64,000 nucleotides of DNA from Pseudanabaena sp. lw0831 (GCF_016584665.1 NZ_BBJB01000108.1:1-64000); one strand, 5' to 3'. Numbered from the stretch's first letter, positions 44,294-52,435 are shown. A program made the numbers and translations. Notes: generated by a model not told the origin, from the letters alone.

Positions 44294-45892
44294 CCAGTTG
44301 CCAACTAAAGTAAACGAAGACCAAAAGAAAGGATGCTTCAGATCAACGCCTCTTGTATCAATGAGAAAGGGAATATTCGGGAATCCTTTCACACCAATAA
44401 TCTGATTATTCTTAATGGTTACTTCCCCGCGCAAAAATGCCAACTGAGCCTCTTGCAGGGCGATCGCTTTACTCGGTGCTGTGGGTAAGCCACGATAAAA
44501 ACGAATCATCAAGGGAGCCGTGCCTGCATCACTGACTGTCCATAGAGAAGCCAAAACACTCTTAGCACCCGAATCTACCGCCAAACCTGCTAAGCCCAGA
44601 TTTTGACCAACGGCAGTTTCGCAAGCACTGAGAGTTAACAGATCGGTTACAAGATTCATTTTGGAGATTTGATTCATTTGTAAGCGATCGCCCCAAAATT
44701 GAATGAAAGATTCCTGTGGTGAATTTTTGACAAATTTGGCATGGGTCGCTAGATGGATTATTCCAAAATTCTGACTGCTGATTTGCGATCGCAGATTATC
44801 CTTGGTAAAGGCACTATTCATAAAAGTTTTACCAACTAGAACTTGCGAGGATATCGTCTCAACCTCTACTTTCGTGGCCGGCAATGGCGACCAGCCTTCG
44901 ACAGACTCAGACAGTCCCATGGCTAAGATTTGCGGAATCAGCGCACGATCTGGACGGTTGGGTTCCGTTAACTGCCATGATGGAATCGTCACAACGGCAT
45001 ATTTCTCGACGAGATAACGCTTGCCATCATGAAAGGCTGCTGGCGGTACTACGCGCAAATTACCATTCATCACGAATACCAACGTTTTCACCTGTGCCTT
45101 TTCTAGCTCAGGTTCCATCGGGCGCACCACCCAATCATAAAGCTGCTGTGACTGGGGTAAAAAGTCATTGGAACTGGTATCACGTAAATTATTGCGAAAG
45201 TCAATGATCACGCGATCGACTTCTTCAGTGGTGACATTGTAGGCAACCTTCCGAAACGGAGTGCCGTTGCTTTGATTGGTTTGAGAGATCGGTAGTCCAA
45301 ATTTTTCTTGTAAAGACTTTGCGCCAATTCGAGTGCGTGAAAATATTCCCGCAGGTTTATTTGGGCTAGATGGCGGTACGCCAATTAGTTCTAAACCTCC
45401 TTTAGAAGTAGTGACATAAATCAGGGCAGTCGGGCTTCCTGTCAGTTGTGAGATGCGCTGCACTTCTGAGGCATAGCAGTCATCACTATCAGGGTTCAGC
45501 GATCTCATTCGTTTGTGTAAATAAGCTTCCAACTCAGCACCATAGCCTTTTTCAAGCGCATTACAAGCCTGAGGTAATTGGTTCTGAGCAGCATATTGCC
45601 GCGCTAAGAGAAAATACAATCGCCCAATTTGTCCACGAATTTCGGCGATATCAGGGGACAAATCAACTTGCTGTTGATCGTTATTGCCAGAACGACTTAA
45701 GGAATTGATCAGGTTTAAAATTATTAACGGATTAAAGCCACCACTAGAAGGGTTTCTTGAAGGGGAATCAGGATATCGCTGGGAATCAGGAAATTGCGAT
45801 GGGGAATTAGATTGCGATCGCGCAGGTTTGGAGAAACTTAGCGACATCATCGCAAACATTAAGGAAAGAAACCATAACAGAAAATATCGCAT
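44288..45892 (-). CDS. Secreted CHAT-domain protein
   Basis: A 534-residue protein started at ATG 45892 (MRYFLLWF). A signal peptide of about 27 residues ends near ARS. Residues about 85-160 are helical and TPR-like; a linker follows; the CHAT caspase-like domain occupies about 230-534 with the catalytic His in IIHLATHAKF and Cys in LLTLSACETAVGQ, so the dyad looks intact. The closing KHPFFWSSFTLVGNWL is typical of CHAT. Predicted export is notable because most CHAT proteases are cytoplasmic. The substrate is unknown. Confidence 0.9.
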   Translation of the reverse strand: MRYFLLWFLSLMFAMMSLSFSKPARSQSNSPSQFPDSQRYPDSPSRNPSSGGFNPLIILNLINSLSRSGNNDQQQVDLSPDIAEIRGQIGRLYFLLARQYAAQNQLPQACNALEKGYGAELEAYLHKRMRSLNPDSDDCYASEVQRISQLTGSPTALIYVTTSKGGLELIGVPPSSPNKPAGIFSRTRIGAKSLQEKFGLPISQTNQSNGTPFRKVAYNVTTEEVDRVIIDFRNNLRDTSSNDFLPQSQQLYDWVVRPMEPELEKAQVKTLVFVMNGNLRVVPPAAFHDGKRYLVEKYAVVTIPSWQLTEPNRPDRALIPQILAMGLSESVEGWSPLPATKVEVETISSQVLVGKTFMNSAFTKDNLRSQISSQNFGIIHLATHAKFVKNSPQESFIQFWGDRLQMNQISKMNLVTDLLTLSACETAVGQNLGLAGLAVDSGAKSVLASLWTVSDAGTAPLMIRFYRGLPTAPSKAIALQEAQLAFLRGEVTIKNNQIIGVKGFPNIPFLIDTRGVDLKHPFFWSSFTLVGNWL

Positions 45893-46023
45893 ACGAGTTT
45901 GCTCCCAAACTTCCTTAGATCTATTGTGACCCAAATAATCGTCGATCGCATTTTCTAATTCGCTTGAATCAGCATAGATAAACTTATTAGGCTCATCTCA
46001 ATAAGGCTATAAATCCTACTTCC

Positions 46024-46098
46024 TCAAAATGTTTCATAGGCGATCGCATCTAAAATATTTCTTGCTTGTTGTTGTATTTCAGATGCGTTTGGTGTCAT
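46024..46098 (-). pseudogene. Truncated duplicate of the GIY-YIG gene start
   Basis: Reads MTPNASEIQQQARNILDAIA then four more codons and TGA. The functional gene at 47197-47565 starts MSESEIQKQARNILDAIAF. Similarity continues upstream on DNA through 46139, the same distance to the adjacent HIP1 array as in the intact copy. Confidence 0.75.
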
Positions 46099-46138
46099 GG
46101 AAAGTAAATTTTCAATATTTTGCTAGGTATTCTAACTT

Positions 46139-46246
46139 GCGATCGCCCCCCAACCAAATATCAAAAACAGCGATTGCACCAATCAAATATCAACAACATG
46201 CGATCGCACCAATCAGAAATCAACAAATAGCGATCGCCATTAGTAT
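46139..46246. repeat. 30-nt HIP1-centred tandem repeat, array 1
   Basis: HIP1 or near-HIP1 octamers start at 46139, 46169, 46199 and 46229, exactly 30 nt apart. The spacers read like ACCAATCAAATATCAACAAC. A 73-codon open frame through here on the plus strand is a by-product of the repeat. Confidence 0.85.
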
Positions 46247-46265
46247 TTGATTAGATAATCTAGAG

Positions 46266-46517
46266 TTACGGATTTTCAGATTTCACTAACAACTGGTCGT
46301 CTAATTGTGATGAATTTTGGTTAATTAATCGCATTAGCAATCTTAGTCCTTCATTGACTGATCCCGAATTTGGGAATAACTTAGCAACATCAGGATCTAG
46401 ACTGACGGTGACAGTGCTTTTCTTTCTTCCCTGACCACGAGCAACAACGGTCATTTGAGTAAAATCATATTCAGGAAGTAAATCATCTTCCATGTTAATC
46501 TCAAAGTTCTGATTCAT
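46266..46517 (-). CDS. brnA: BrnA-like antitoxin
   Basis: An 83-residue protein with an RHH-type core: GRKKSTVTVSLDPDVAKLFPNSGSVNEGLRLLMRLI. It follows brnT with a 17-bp overlap, the standard toxin-first order of BrnTA. BrnA binds BrnT and represses the operon. The C-terminal DQLLVKSENP is variable. Confidence 0.82.
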   Translation of the reverse strand: MNQNFEINMEDDLLPEYDFTQMTVVARGQGRKKSTVTVSLDPDVAKLFPNSGSVNEGLRLLMRLINQNSSQLDDQLLVKSENP

Positions 46518-46776
46518 ATGCTTTACGTTCTTTACGAGTAGCTGGACGGACGCTAATTAGACGTTTTGTATTTTGTCTTTCTGTATAAGATACGACTAGT
46601 AGTCTACCTCTAGCCGATTCTCCTATGATAATAAAACGTTGTTCTTGGATGGAATGTGTCGGATCGGCAAAAGTTAAAAACAAAGGATCGTCAAAGACAG
46701 AGGTTGCTTCATCAAAGGATACTCCATGTTTAGATAGATTACTTTTGGCTTTGGTTTCGTCCCAATCAAATAGCAT
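46501..46776 (-). CDS. brnT: BrnT-like ribonuclease toxin
   Basis: A 91-residue RelE-fold toxin: FDWDETKAKSNLSKHGVSFDEATSVFDDP, then RFIIIGESARGRLLVVSYTERQ and the closing ISVRPATRKERKAYE. These are the BrnT family blocks, including the conserved KHGVSF and the basic R-x-A-T-K-E-R tail. It should inhibit translation by cleaving RNA when unbound by BrnA. The pair is flanked by HIP1 arrays. Confidence 0.9.
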   Translation of the reverse strand: MLFDWDETKAKSNLSKHGVSFDEATSVFDDPLFLTFADPTHSIQEQRFIIIGESARGRLLVVSYTERQNTKRLISVRPATRKERKAYESEL

Positions 46777-46811
46777 GGGTTAATTTTTTAACATTATTCT
46801 TAGAATTATAA

Positions 46812-46979
46812 TGGATCGCCACCAACCAAATATCAAAAACAGCGATCGCAAATTCCCTCTCATAAAACAAAGCGATCGCACCAACCAAATATCAACAAAC
46901 AGCGATCGCAAATTCATCTCCCCACAACAAAGCGATCGCACCCAATCAAATACAAACAAACTGCGATCACCTACTACCT
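46812..46979. repeat. 30-nt HIP1-centred tandem repeat, array 2
   Basis: Octamers (first one incomplete) at 46812, 46842, 46872, 46902 and 46932, all 30 nt apart, then a degenerate GCGATCAC near 46973. Spacers alternate between type A (ACCAACCAAATATCAA.AAAC) and type B (AAATTC.TCTC..ACAACAA), giving a 60-nt higher-order period. Confidence 0.9.
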
Positions 46980-46982
46980 TGA

Positions 46983-47189
46983 TTAATATCCGCGATTTGG
47001 TTTACAGTCTGCAAAACTTATTGCTTCTATATCCAAAAAACTAGCGATCGCCATTTCAAGTGTTGCTTCAATTGGATAGTCAATTTCTTTGGAACGAGCT
47101 ATGATTGCTGCTCGAATTCTCTCAGGCAGAAACTTTAAAATAACATCTGCATCTTTGGACGAGATTCGCTCTAAAACTTCTACTTGCAT
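46983..47189 (-). CDS. Small hypothetical protein behind GIY-YIG gene
   Basis: A 68-residue protein started at ATG 47189 (MQVEVLERIS) with GGAG in front; longer starts overlap the GIY-YIG frame. Two predicted helices (DADVILKFLPERIRAAIIARS, PIEATLEMAIASFLDI) and no known motif. It begins 7 bp after the GIY-YIG stop, so the two form an operon. It could be an immunity or antitoxin-like partner, but that is speculation. Confidence 0.6.
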   Translation of the reverse strand: MQVEVLERISSKDADVILKFLPERIRAAIIARSKEIDYPIEATLEMAIASFLDIEAISFADCKPNRGY

Positions 47190-47196
47190 AAATTTA

Positions 47197-47565
47197 CTAC
47201 TCCATTGGGATTTGGACATTGTATGGAGGCTCAGTAGCACGAAGAATTATTGCCTCTAGCTCCAATAGTAACGCAGGATTCCTTGAATATGGGATTATTT
47301 GTATAGCAATACGCACATCTTCATCTTTGTATTGATCAAGCCATGCCCACAGGAAGGCTTTATGACCACCCTTAAAACGACTTCTTAAACTTTTAGTTTT
47401 ACCAATGTAAAGCAAATCTTCATATTTGTGTCTAATTGCATAAATGCCAGGGAGATCGGGAATATTGCTAAAATCGCGATTTAAGGATTGACATTCTTCA
47501 AAGGGAGTGAAAGCGATCGCATCTAAAATATTTCTTGCTTGTTTTTGTATTTCAGATTCGCTCAT
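47197..47565 (-). CDS. GIY-YIG endonuclease-like protein
   Basis: A 122-residue protein started at ATG 47565. The GIY-YIG core is PGIYAIRHKYEDLLYIGKTKSLRSRFKGGHKA, with the catalytic Arg in the RSRF stretch and a later Glu in LLLELEAIILRATEPP. All core residues are present. Single-domain GIY-YIG proteins can be nicking enzymes or mobile endonucleases. The partial duplicate at 46024-46098 shows that this locus has been copied. Confidence 0.85.
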   Translation of the reverse strand: MSESEIQKQARNILDAIAFTPFEECQSLNRDFSNIPDLPGIYAIRHKYEDLLYIGKTKSLRSRFKGGHKAFLWAWLDQYKDEDVRIAIQIIPYSRNPALLLELEAIILRATEPPYNVQIPME

Positions 47566-47610
47566 TGGTATAGAAATCAATTTTGAATAATGTGCTGAGT
47601 ATTTTAACCT

Positions 47611-47726
47611 GCGATCACCTATTCATATTTCCCCACAAAGCGATCGCCCCTAACCAAATATCAAACCTGTGATCGCAAATTCGTCTTCCCACAAAAAAGC
47701 GATCGCACTTCATCAAATATGATCGC
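47611..47726. repeat. 30-nt HIP1-centred tandem repeat, array 3
   Basis: HIP1-like octamers at 47611, 47640, 47669, 47699 and 47719, with periods 29, 29, 30 and 20. The spacers carry the same type A and type B motifs as array 2. It lies upstream of the GIY-YIG gene; 47727-47923 holds no gene. Confidence 0.8.
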
Positions 47727-47923
47727 ATCCAAAAACATCAATGTAACGCACTAATTTATCAATTACACATTCATATAGAGTGCGCGATACATTTCAGCAC
47801 ATTGCAAGAAAGATGATCGCACTTCAATCTTTTTAATAAAGCTAACCCAACTAACTGTAGCCCAAAATCTAATCTATCGAGCAAAAGCGATACAATTTAA
47901 ATTGATACAATTAGGAAAAAGTT

Positions 47924-48280
47924 ATGTCAGATGAACCAATTTGGATTATGACACGCGATGATGCTGATAGCGAAGATAGTGGAGGAGGAAAAGGCTGGAA
48001 AGAAAACTGGACTCAAAAAGCTTCTTCAATCCTGCATCTTAAGCCTATAGATCCTGTAAAGCTACAACATGAGTGGAATCGAACAATGCGCTTTGTGGGA
48101 CAACTAATTCATCAGGCAGAGAGGGAAGCAGGCGGCGAGTTTGGGATGCAGTTAGATGAAGTAACACTTGCGGTTGAAATCAACGGTCGTGGACAAGTTA
48201 ATTTGCTAGGAGCATGTACCACCGAAGGAAGTGGTAAAGGTGCAATCACTCTAAAGTTTAAGCGAACTGAATCAAAGTGA
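47924..48280 (+). CDS. Pepco-domain protein
   Basis: A 118-residue protein with no membrane segment. The order PIWIMTRDDADS, a Gly/Ser-rich loop, WKENWTQKASSILHLKPIDPVKL, a long helix ending IHQAEREA, then MQLDEVTLAVEINGRGQVNLLG and GKGAITLKFKR is the pattern I know for Pepco (peptidase-co-occurring) domains of cyanobacterial conflict systems. Such small proteins are thought to act as constant components linking a sensor to an effector protease. Its stop is one base before the caspase start, so the pair is tightly coupled. Identification is from memory. Confidence 0.75.
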   Translation: MSDEPIWIMTRDDADSEDSGGGKGWKENWTQKASSILHLKPIDPVKLQHEWNRTMRFVGQLIHQAEREAGGEFGMQLDEVTLAVEINGRGQVNLLGACTTEGSGKGAITLKFKRTESK

Positions 48281-48281
48281 T

Positions 48282-49994
48282 ATGGCAGAGAGTAACTGGG
48301 CGATCTCAATTGGTGTAAATCAATATGATTATATTTCTGACCATCTTGAGTATGCAGTAAATGATGCTGAAAAAGTCAGTCATTTTTTGAGTACCCAATT
48401 AGGATTCGAGGTATTACTCTATACGGACACTTCAAAAACATTAGGGCAAACCCAAACAAGACCATCTCGGAATAACTTATGGTATTTACTGAAAAATTTA
48501 ATTGGTCAAGCTAGAAGAGCAGATAACTTTTTGTTTTTTTTCAGTGGACATGGAGCTTTAGGGAAGGATTTACATGAGTATTTACTGACTTCTGATCATT
48601 CCCCTAGCGACATAGAGAATACGGCTCTTCCTTTGAGTTTTGTGATTCAATGTTTGATAGAGTGTCAAGCTAGAAACACCGTGCTTGTCCTAGATATGTG
48701 TAGGAGTAGACAGCCAGACTGGAGCAAAGGTGATGAGAGAGTTAGTATGGAAACTTTAAACCAAGCAAGGCAGCAAGGAATTACTGTTGTCTTCTCCTGT
48801 AATCGTGGAGAAAGATCTTACGAAATCCCCTCAATTCAACAAGGCTCATTTACATATGCATTCCTAGAAGGATTAAAGTTTTGCGTAACGACAGCAGAAC
48901 TGGAAAGGTATCTGATGCGAAGGGTATCGCAAATTAACCAAGAAAATGGTAAGCCTCCGCAACACCCTCTAATCGGAGTTGAATCGACGCTTAAGTACGA
49001 TTTGCCATTGATAGTTACTCAATCAAGGCAACTAAATCAATTTCAAGAGAATATCCGTTCACCCGCTAAAAGCGATCGCGATATTAGAAGTGTAGAGTTG
49101 CAATCAGAGACAAATATAACTCTGCGAGAATCATCCCACCAATTTATAATCCCTGCTATTGAAGGTAAACAGGCTTTTGAATTTGAAGTGATAGTAGTAG
49201 ATGTATATGGTCAAAAACTTAAGCAACATCATGGGGAGTCTATTTATCTCTTAGAAGAATTAGGCACATCTTCGCTACAAATGGTGGTTATTCCTAGTGG
49301 CACTTTCGTGATGGGATCTTCAGAACGTAGACCATCTTCTAATGAATTACCCTTGCACTCAGTGACGATCAAACCTTTCCTGACGAGCAAGTACCCAATT
49401 ACAAAATCTCAATGGAAAGCTGTTGCAAAACTAGAACAAGTTAAGATTCCCCTAAAACTGCAACCATCTCGATCTGGCGGAGCAAAGCATCCAATCGTAG
49501 AAATCTCTTGGGATGAAGCAGTTGAGTTTTGCGATCGCTTATCACGAAAGACAGGTCACGTTTATCGGTTGCCCTCTGAAGCTGAATGGGAATTTGCCTG
49601 TCGAGCAGGAACAACCACCCCATTTCATTTCGGTGAAACAATTACCCCAAATCTCGCCAACTATGACGGAACTTTCCCCTATCGCTCAGAACCGAAAGGA
49701 GAAAATCGAAAAAAAGCTATTGACGTTGGCAGTTTCCCATTTGCAAATGCTTTTGGGTTATTCGACATGCATGGTAACGTGTGGGAATGGTGTTTAGATC
49801 ACTGGCACGAAACTTACTATGAAACTCCAACAGATGGACGAGCTTGTTTCAAAAAACCTGAGAGTCGTGATCGAGTTATACGTGGCGGTTCGTGGCGTAA
49901 CGAACCAAAGTTATGTCGATCTAGCTCCCGATTCTTCGATCAGGCAGATAGTAAATCAAACAATATTAGTTTCAGAGTAATTCGTGAACTTTGA
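48282..49994 (+). CDS. Caspase-like protease with C-terminal FGE-sulfatase domain
   Basis: A 570-residue fusion. The C14 caspase domain (1-245) has the catalytic His in FFFSGHG (H90) and Cys in VLVLDMCRS (C140), both intact. A linker (245-325) leads to an FGE-sulfatase/SUMF1 fold (about 330-570) with MVVIPSGTFVMGSS, the YRLPSEAEWEFACRAG motif, GNVWEWC and the closing VIRGGSWRNEPKLCRSSSR. In conflict systems the FGE part is usually a ligand-binding C-type-lectin-like sensor. Expected role: proteolysis on perception of a trigger, possibly causing cell suicide. Confidence 0.93.
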   Translation: MAESNWAISIGVNQYDYISDHLEYAVNDAEKVSHFLSTQLGFEVLLYTDTSKTLGQTQTRPSRNNLWYLLKNLIGQARRADNFLFFFSGHGALGKDLHEYLLTSDHSPSDIENTALPLSFVIQCLIECQARNTVLVLDMCRSRQPDWSKGDERVSMETLNQARQQGITVVFSCNRGERSYEIPSIQQGSFTYAFLEGLKFCVTTAELERYLMRRVSQINQENGKPPQHPLIGVESTLKYDLPLIVTQSRQLNQFQENIRSPAKSDRDIRSVELQSETNITLRESSHQFIIPAIEGKQAFEFEVIVVDVYGQKLKQHHGESIYLLEELGTSSLQMVVIPSGTFVMGSSERRPSSNELPLHSVTIKPFLTSKYPITKSQWKAVAKLEQVKIPLKLQPSRSGGAKHPIVEISWDEAVEFCDRLSRKTGHVYRLPSEAEWEFACRAGTTTPFHFGETITPNLANYDGTFPYRSEPKGENRKKAIDVGSFPFANAFGLFDMHGNVWEWCLDHWHETYYETPTDGRACFKKPESRDRVIRGGSWRNEPKLCRSSSRFFDQADSKSNNISFRVIREL

Positions 49995-50008
49995 GTAGAT
50001 TCTCTGAT

Positions 50009-51364
50009 TTAAGCGCTTTGTGTATTTACAGCAGTATGATCGTCCTTTCGCTTAATCGCGATAGTTCTTCGGTACTCAAGGGCTTGTGGTGCTTTCTCAT
50101 ATTGAATGTTTTTCAATGCTCCAGTTTCTTTTTTTATGTCTTCAACGGCTTGAGCAATTTCATCGATAGAAATTTCAAAAAATTCTCTTCTAAGATTGAT
50201 TGCATTCACTCGTCGATCTTTAAAACGCTCATGCAATCTACGTAACGTGTCTGATGCATCCTCTGAGATGAACTTGAAATGAACGTCAAATGGAAATGGA
50301 ACTTCAGGAGACATATCCTTAATGTATCCATCTTCATTTGTACTTCTCTTGGTCATGCATATCCTATAAACATCGCGTCCCAAAGAACCAATGTTTGAGA
50401 TGATGTAGATGTAGCCAGCCTTAACCATTGCTGAGCGGGATATCGCTGCTTCTTTGTCACTAATAGCTTTAGCCAAATTTTGTCTCAATTGCTCAATTTG
50501 AACTTCCAGTTGCCTTTGCTCTTGTTTTGCAACAGATTCTTGCTGACGCAATGCAATTTCCAATTGCTGTCGATATTGACTCTCATTTTCTTCTGCCTCT
50601 CTAATTTTTTTAGTTTCCTCTTCTAATTTTCGGCGATCTTTCTCTTCTTGCCTCATTTGGATAAGTATTTCTTGCTCCTGCTCTTTTTCTTCTTGTTTTT
50701 TACACTCTAATTCATATTTTAAATGTAATTCCCATATTTTCAATTTTAAGTATGCTTCAGTAATCTCACAGTTGATTATCTTGGATTTCTTGTTTAAATC
50801 ATTAAAATTTCTTTCGATTTTTTCTTGTGACTTATCTATGTTACTTGTCTTAACTTTATTGATAACTGTGTCACATTCACTATTAAAGATTGTTAAAATC
50901 AATTTTAGAAAATTTTGAGAAAGCTTTTGACCTTCTTTCTCACTATCGTTTAAAGATAGTGAAATATTACAGATTGCAGCACCATTATTCTTAATCATCT
51001 CCCTTTGTTGTGCTTTAATTCGCTTAAGCTGAACTTCATAATCCCCAGAATTAATAAAGTTATACTTTGCTTGATAAAATCCAAAGGATTGGACGTATAA
51101 CTCCTCTTCAAAGTCAGGAATCTGCTGTCTAAGTTGACTAACCTGCTTCTTTAAACTAGAACATTGTTGGTCGAGGTTCAGTAGTTCTCTTTGTCTATTA
51201 TGAATATCTAAATTCAATTGCTCTATAAAATTTTCCTGAGATGACAGGCTGTCATATTGACGTAAAGCCTTCCGCGATCGATTCAGTTCGCCCAGCGTGT
51301 AAATAATCCCCGCACTGCTTAAAGCTAGCAAAAACAGTAAAAAAAGATTCATAAATCTCAGCAC
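50009..51364 (-). CDS. Membrane-anchored coiled-coil DUF4041/GIY-YIG (T5orf172) protein
   Basis: A 451-residue protein: TM helix (about residues 5-25), coiled coil, DUF4041 (about 85-200), a long charged coiled coil (215-305, many KEEKEQ repeats) and a C-terminal T5orf172-type GIY-YIG domain (about 320-430) with GYIYIISNIG, VPFPFDVHFKF and RREFFEI. The usual VYKIGMTRR reads VYRICMTKR and the DRV helix that normally follows reads EDGYIKD, so the active site is altered. It converges on the caspase gene with a 14-bp gap. Confidence 0.85.
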   Translation of the reverse strand: MLRFMNLFLLFLLALSSAGIIYTLGELNRSRKALRQYDSLSSQENFIEQLNLDIHNRQRELLNLDQQCSSLKKQVSQLRQQIPDFEEELYVQSFGFYQAKYNFINSGDYEVQLKRIKAQQREMIKNNGAAICNISLSLNDSEKEGQKLSQNFLKLILTIFNSECDTVINKVKTSNIDKSQEKIERNFNDLNKKSKIINCEITEAYLKLKIWELHLKYELECKKQEEKEQEQEILIQMRQEEKDRRKLEEETKKIREAEENESQYRQQLEIALRQQESVAKQEQRQLEVQIEQLRQNLAKAISDKEAAISRSAMVKAGYIYIISNIGSLGRDVYRICMTKRSTNEDGYIKDMSPEVPFPFDVHFKFISEDASDTLRRLHERFKDRRVNAINLRREFFEISIDEIAQAVEDIKKETGALKNIQYEKAPQALEYRRTIAIKRKDDHTAVNTQSA

Positions 51365-51443
51365 CTCTACTTAAGGAATCTTTACATAGTTTAAGAGATT
51401 TTTCTGTAATTAGTATAAATGCTCAGTACTAAGTTAACAATCA

Positions 51444-51490
51444 AACAGACAAAAGAAAGCCCCGCATTGCGGGGCTTTCTTTTGTCTGTT
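51444..51490 (-). terminator. RuBisCO operon terminator
   Basis: Long stem AACAGACAAAAGAAAGCCCCGC with an ATT loop, behind rbcS, with T-rich sequence on the distal side. One of the strongest terminators in the window. Confidence 0.85.
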
Positions 51491-51495
51491 AAAGC

Positions 51496-51831
51496 TTAGT
51501 AACGAGCAGCGTTAGGCTTGTGTACGATAAAGCTTTGGACTTGGCACTGTTTGATGTTGTCGAATGCAACAACGCGGATGAAACTACCAGGATAGCTAGA
51601 GCGGCAAGCTTGAACTTCGGTCAAAACTTCTTGAGGAGTTCTGGCGTTGAACAAGGGCAACTTCCAAAGAGTCCAGTAGTGGATTGCGGGATCGGAATCT
51701 TCGTTAAATTCGATCGCAGGGTAGAAACCTTGTTGAAGGGTGTACTCGATTTGACGAGTGATTTGAGCATCGCTCAAAGGTGGAAGATAGGAAAGAGTTT
51801 CGTAATGACGCTCTTTTGGCAAAGTTTGCAT
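51496..51831 (-). CDS. rbcS: RuBisCO small subunit
   Basis: A 111-residue subunit. The cyanobacterial form IB pattern is complete: [26 protein letters not shown], the WTLWKLPLF segment and [22 protein letters not shown]. It is the last gene of rbcL-rbcX-rbcS and is followed by a strong terminator. The gap to rbcX is 27 bp. Confidence 0.97.
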   Translation of the reverse strand: MQTLPKERHYETLSYLPPLSDAQITRQIEYTLQQGFYPAIEFNEDSDPAIHYWTLWKLPLFNARTPQEVLTEVQACRSSYPGSFIRVVAFDNIKQCQVQSFIVHKPNAARY

Positions 51832-51858
51832 TATTTTCTCGCGATTATAATTATGTTT

Positions 51859-52368
51859 CTATTGATTTTGTTGAGTGGTAGCGCGATCGCTATCAACATC
51901 TGAATCCACAACTGCTTCTAAAAGCTCTTCTAAAGGATGATCGAGACTAACTTCTAAACTAGATTCTGGATTGCTTTTCTGATCAACCACAGCGTCTAGA
52001 TTCTCGCATTCTGCATATCCTTCAGAAACCTGAACACTCATGATGTGTTCAAAATGTTGACGGCGAAGTTGCATATTTGATTGCTGGATTCCAGTTCGAG
52101 TCATCTCTGGCAAAAATTCTAAAATTTCATTTGCCAGATGTTCTCGCACTGTCATTACCCGAAAAGCCATCTCTTGGTTGACCGCGAATAGGTCTTTGAT
52201 ATAAAGCTCGCCGTTTTGGAGTCTTTCGCGCGTCGAGAATTGATTAAACCAAAGAGCTTTTAACTTATCGGTTTCTTGCAACTGCTCACCAATAGTCTTG
52301 ACAGCCTCGAAGGTCAAAAAATTGATCAACATATTGGCTGTGGACTTAGTACTGCGCTTAATATCCAT
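51859..52368 (-). CDS. rbcX: RuBisCO assembly chaperone RbcX
   Basis: A 169-residue protein; the first 125 or so are the RbcX helical fold (KSTANMLINFLTFEAVKTIGEQL, RLQNGELYIKDLF, REHLANEILEFLPEMTRTGIQQSNM). It binds the RbcL C-terminal tail and helps form the L8 core. The remaining 40 residues are an acidic, Ser/Asp-rich tail, longer than the usual 130-135-residue family. A hairpin at 52394-52424 separates it from rbcL. Confidence 0.95.
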   Translation of the reverse strand: MDIKRSTKSTANMLINFLTFEAVKTIGEQLQETDKLKALWFNQFSTRERLQNGELYIKDLFAVNQEMAFRVMTVREHLANEILEFLPEMTRTGIQQSNMQLRRQHFEHIMSVQVSEGYAECENLDAVVDQKSNPESSLEVSLDHPLEELLEAVVDSDVDSDRATTQQNQ

Positions 52369-52393
52369 AGGCTGAACTTAACCAAGAATTTTT

Positions 52394-52424
52394 TTGTGAG
52401 AATGGGCGTAGCCCATTCTCACAA
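52394..52424 (-). promoter_or_regulatory. Intercistronic hairpin between rbcL and rbcX
   Basis: Perfect stem TTGTGAGAATGGGC with a GTA loop, 12 bp after the rbcL stop. It could attenuate transcription or stabilise rbcL mRNA, giving more RbcL than RbcX. No strong T-run, so full termination is unlikely. Confidence 0.55.
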
Positions 52425-52435
52425 TAGCAAATCGA

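Noticed and set aside
46029-46250. A 73-codon plus-strand frame
   Set aside because: It runs through the HIP1 repeat array and the antisense of the GIY-YIG remnant; its repeated NQxSKTAIAPIKYQQ-like text is a by-product of the 30-nt period.
46811-47044. A 77-codon plus-strand frame
   Set aside because: It is a translation of HIP1 array 2 (SDR.FxxxxQSDRT pattern), not a gene.
46139-47726. CRISPR array
   Set aside because: The 30-nt periodicity resembles CRISPR spacing, but the spacers themselves repeat, the constant part is only about 8 nt and no cas gene is present.
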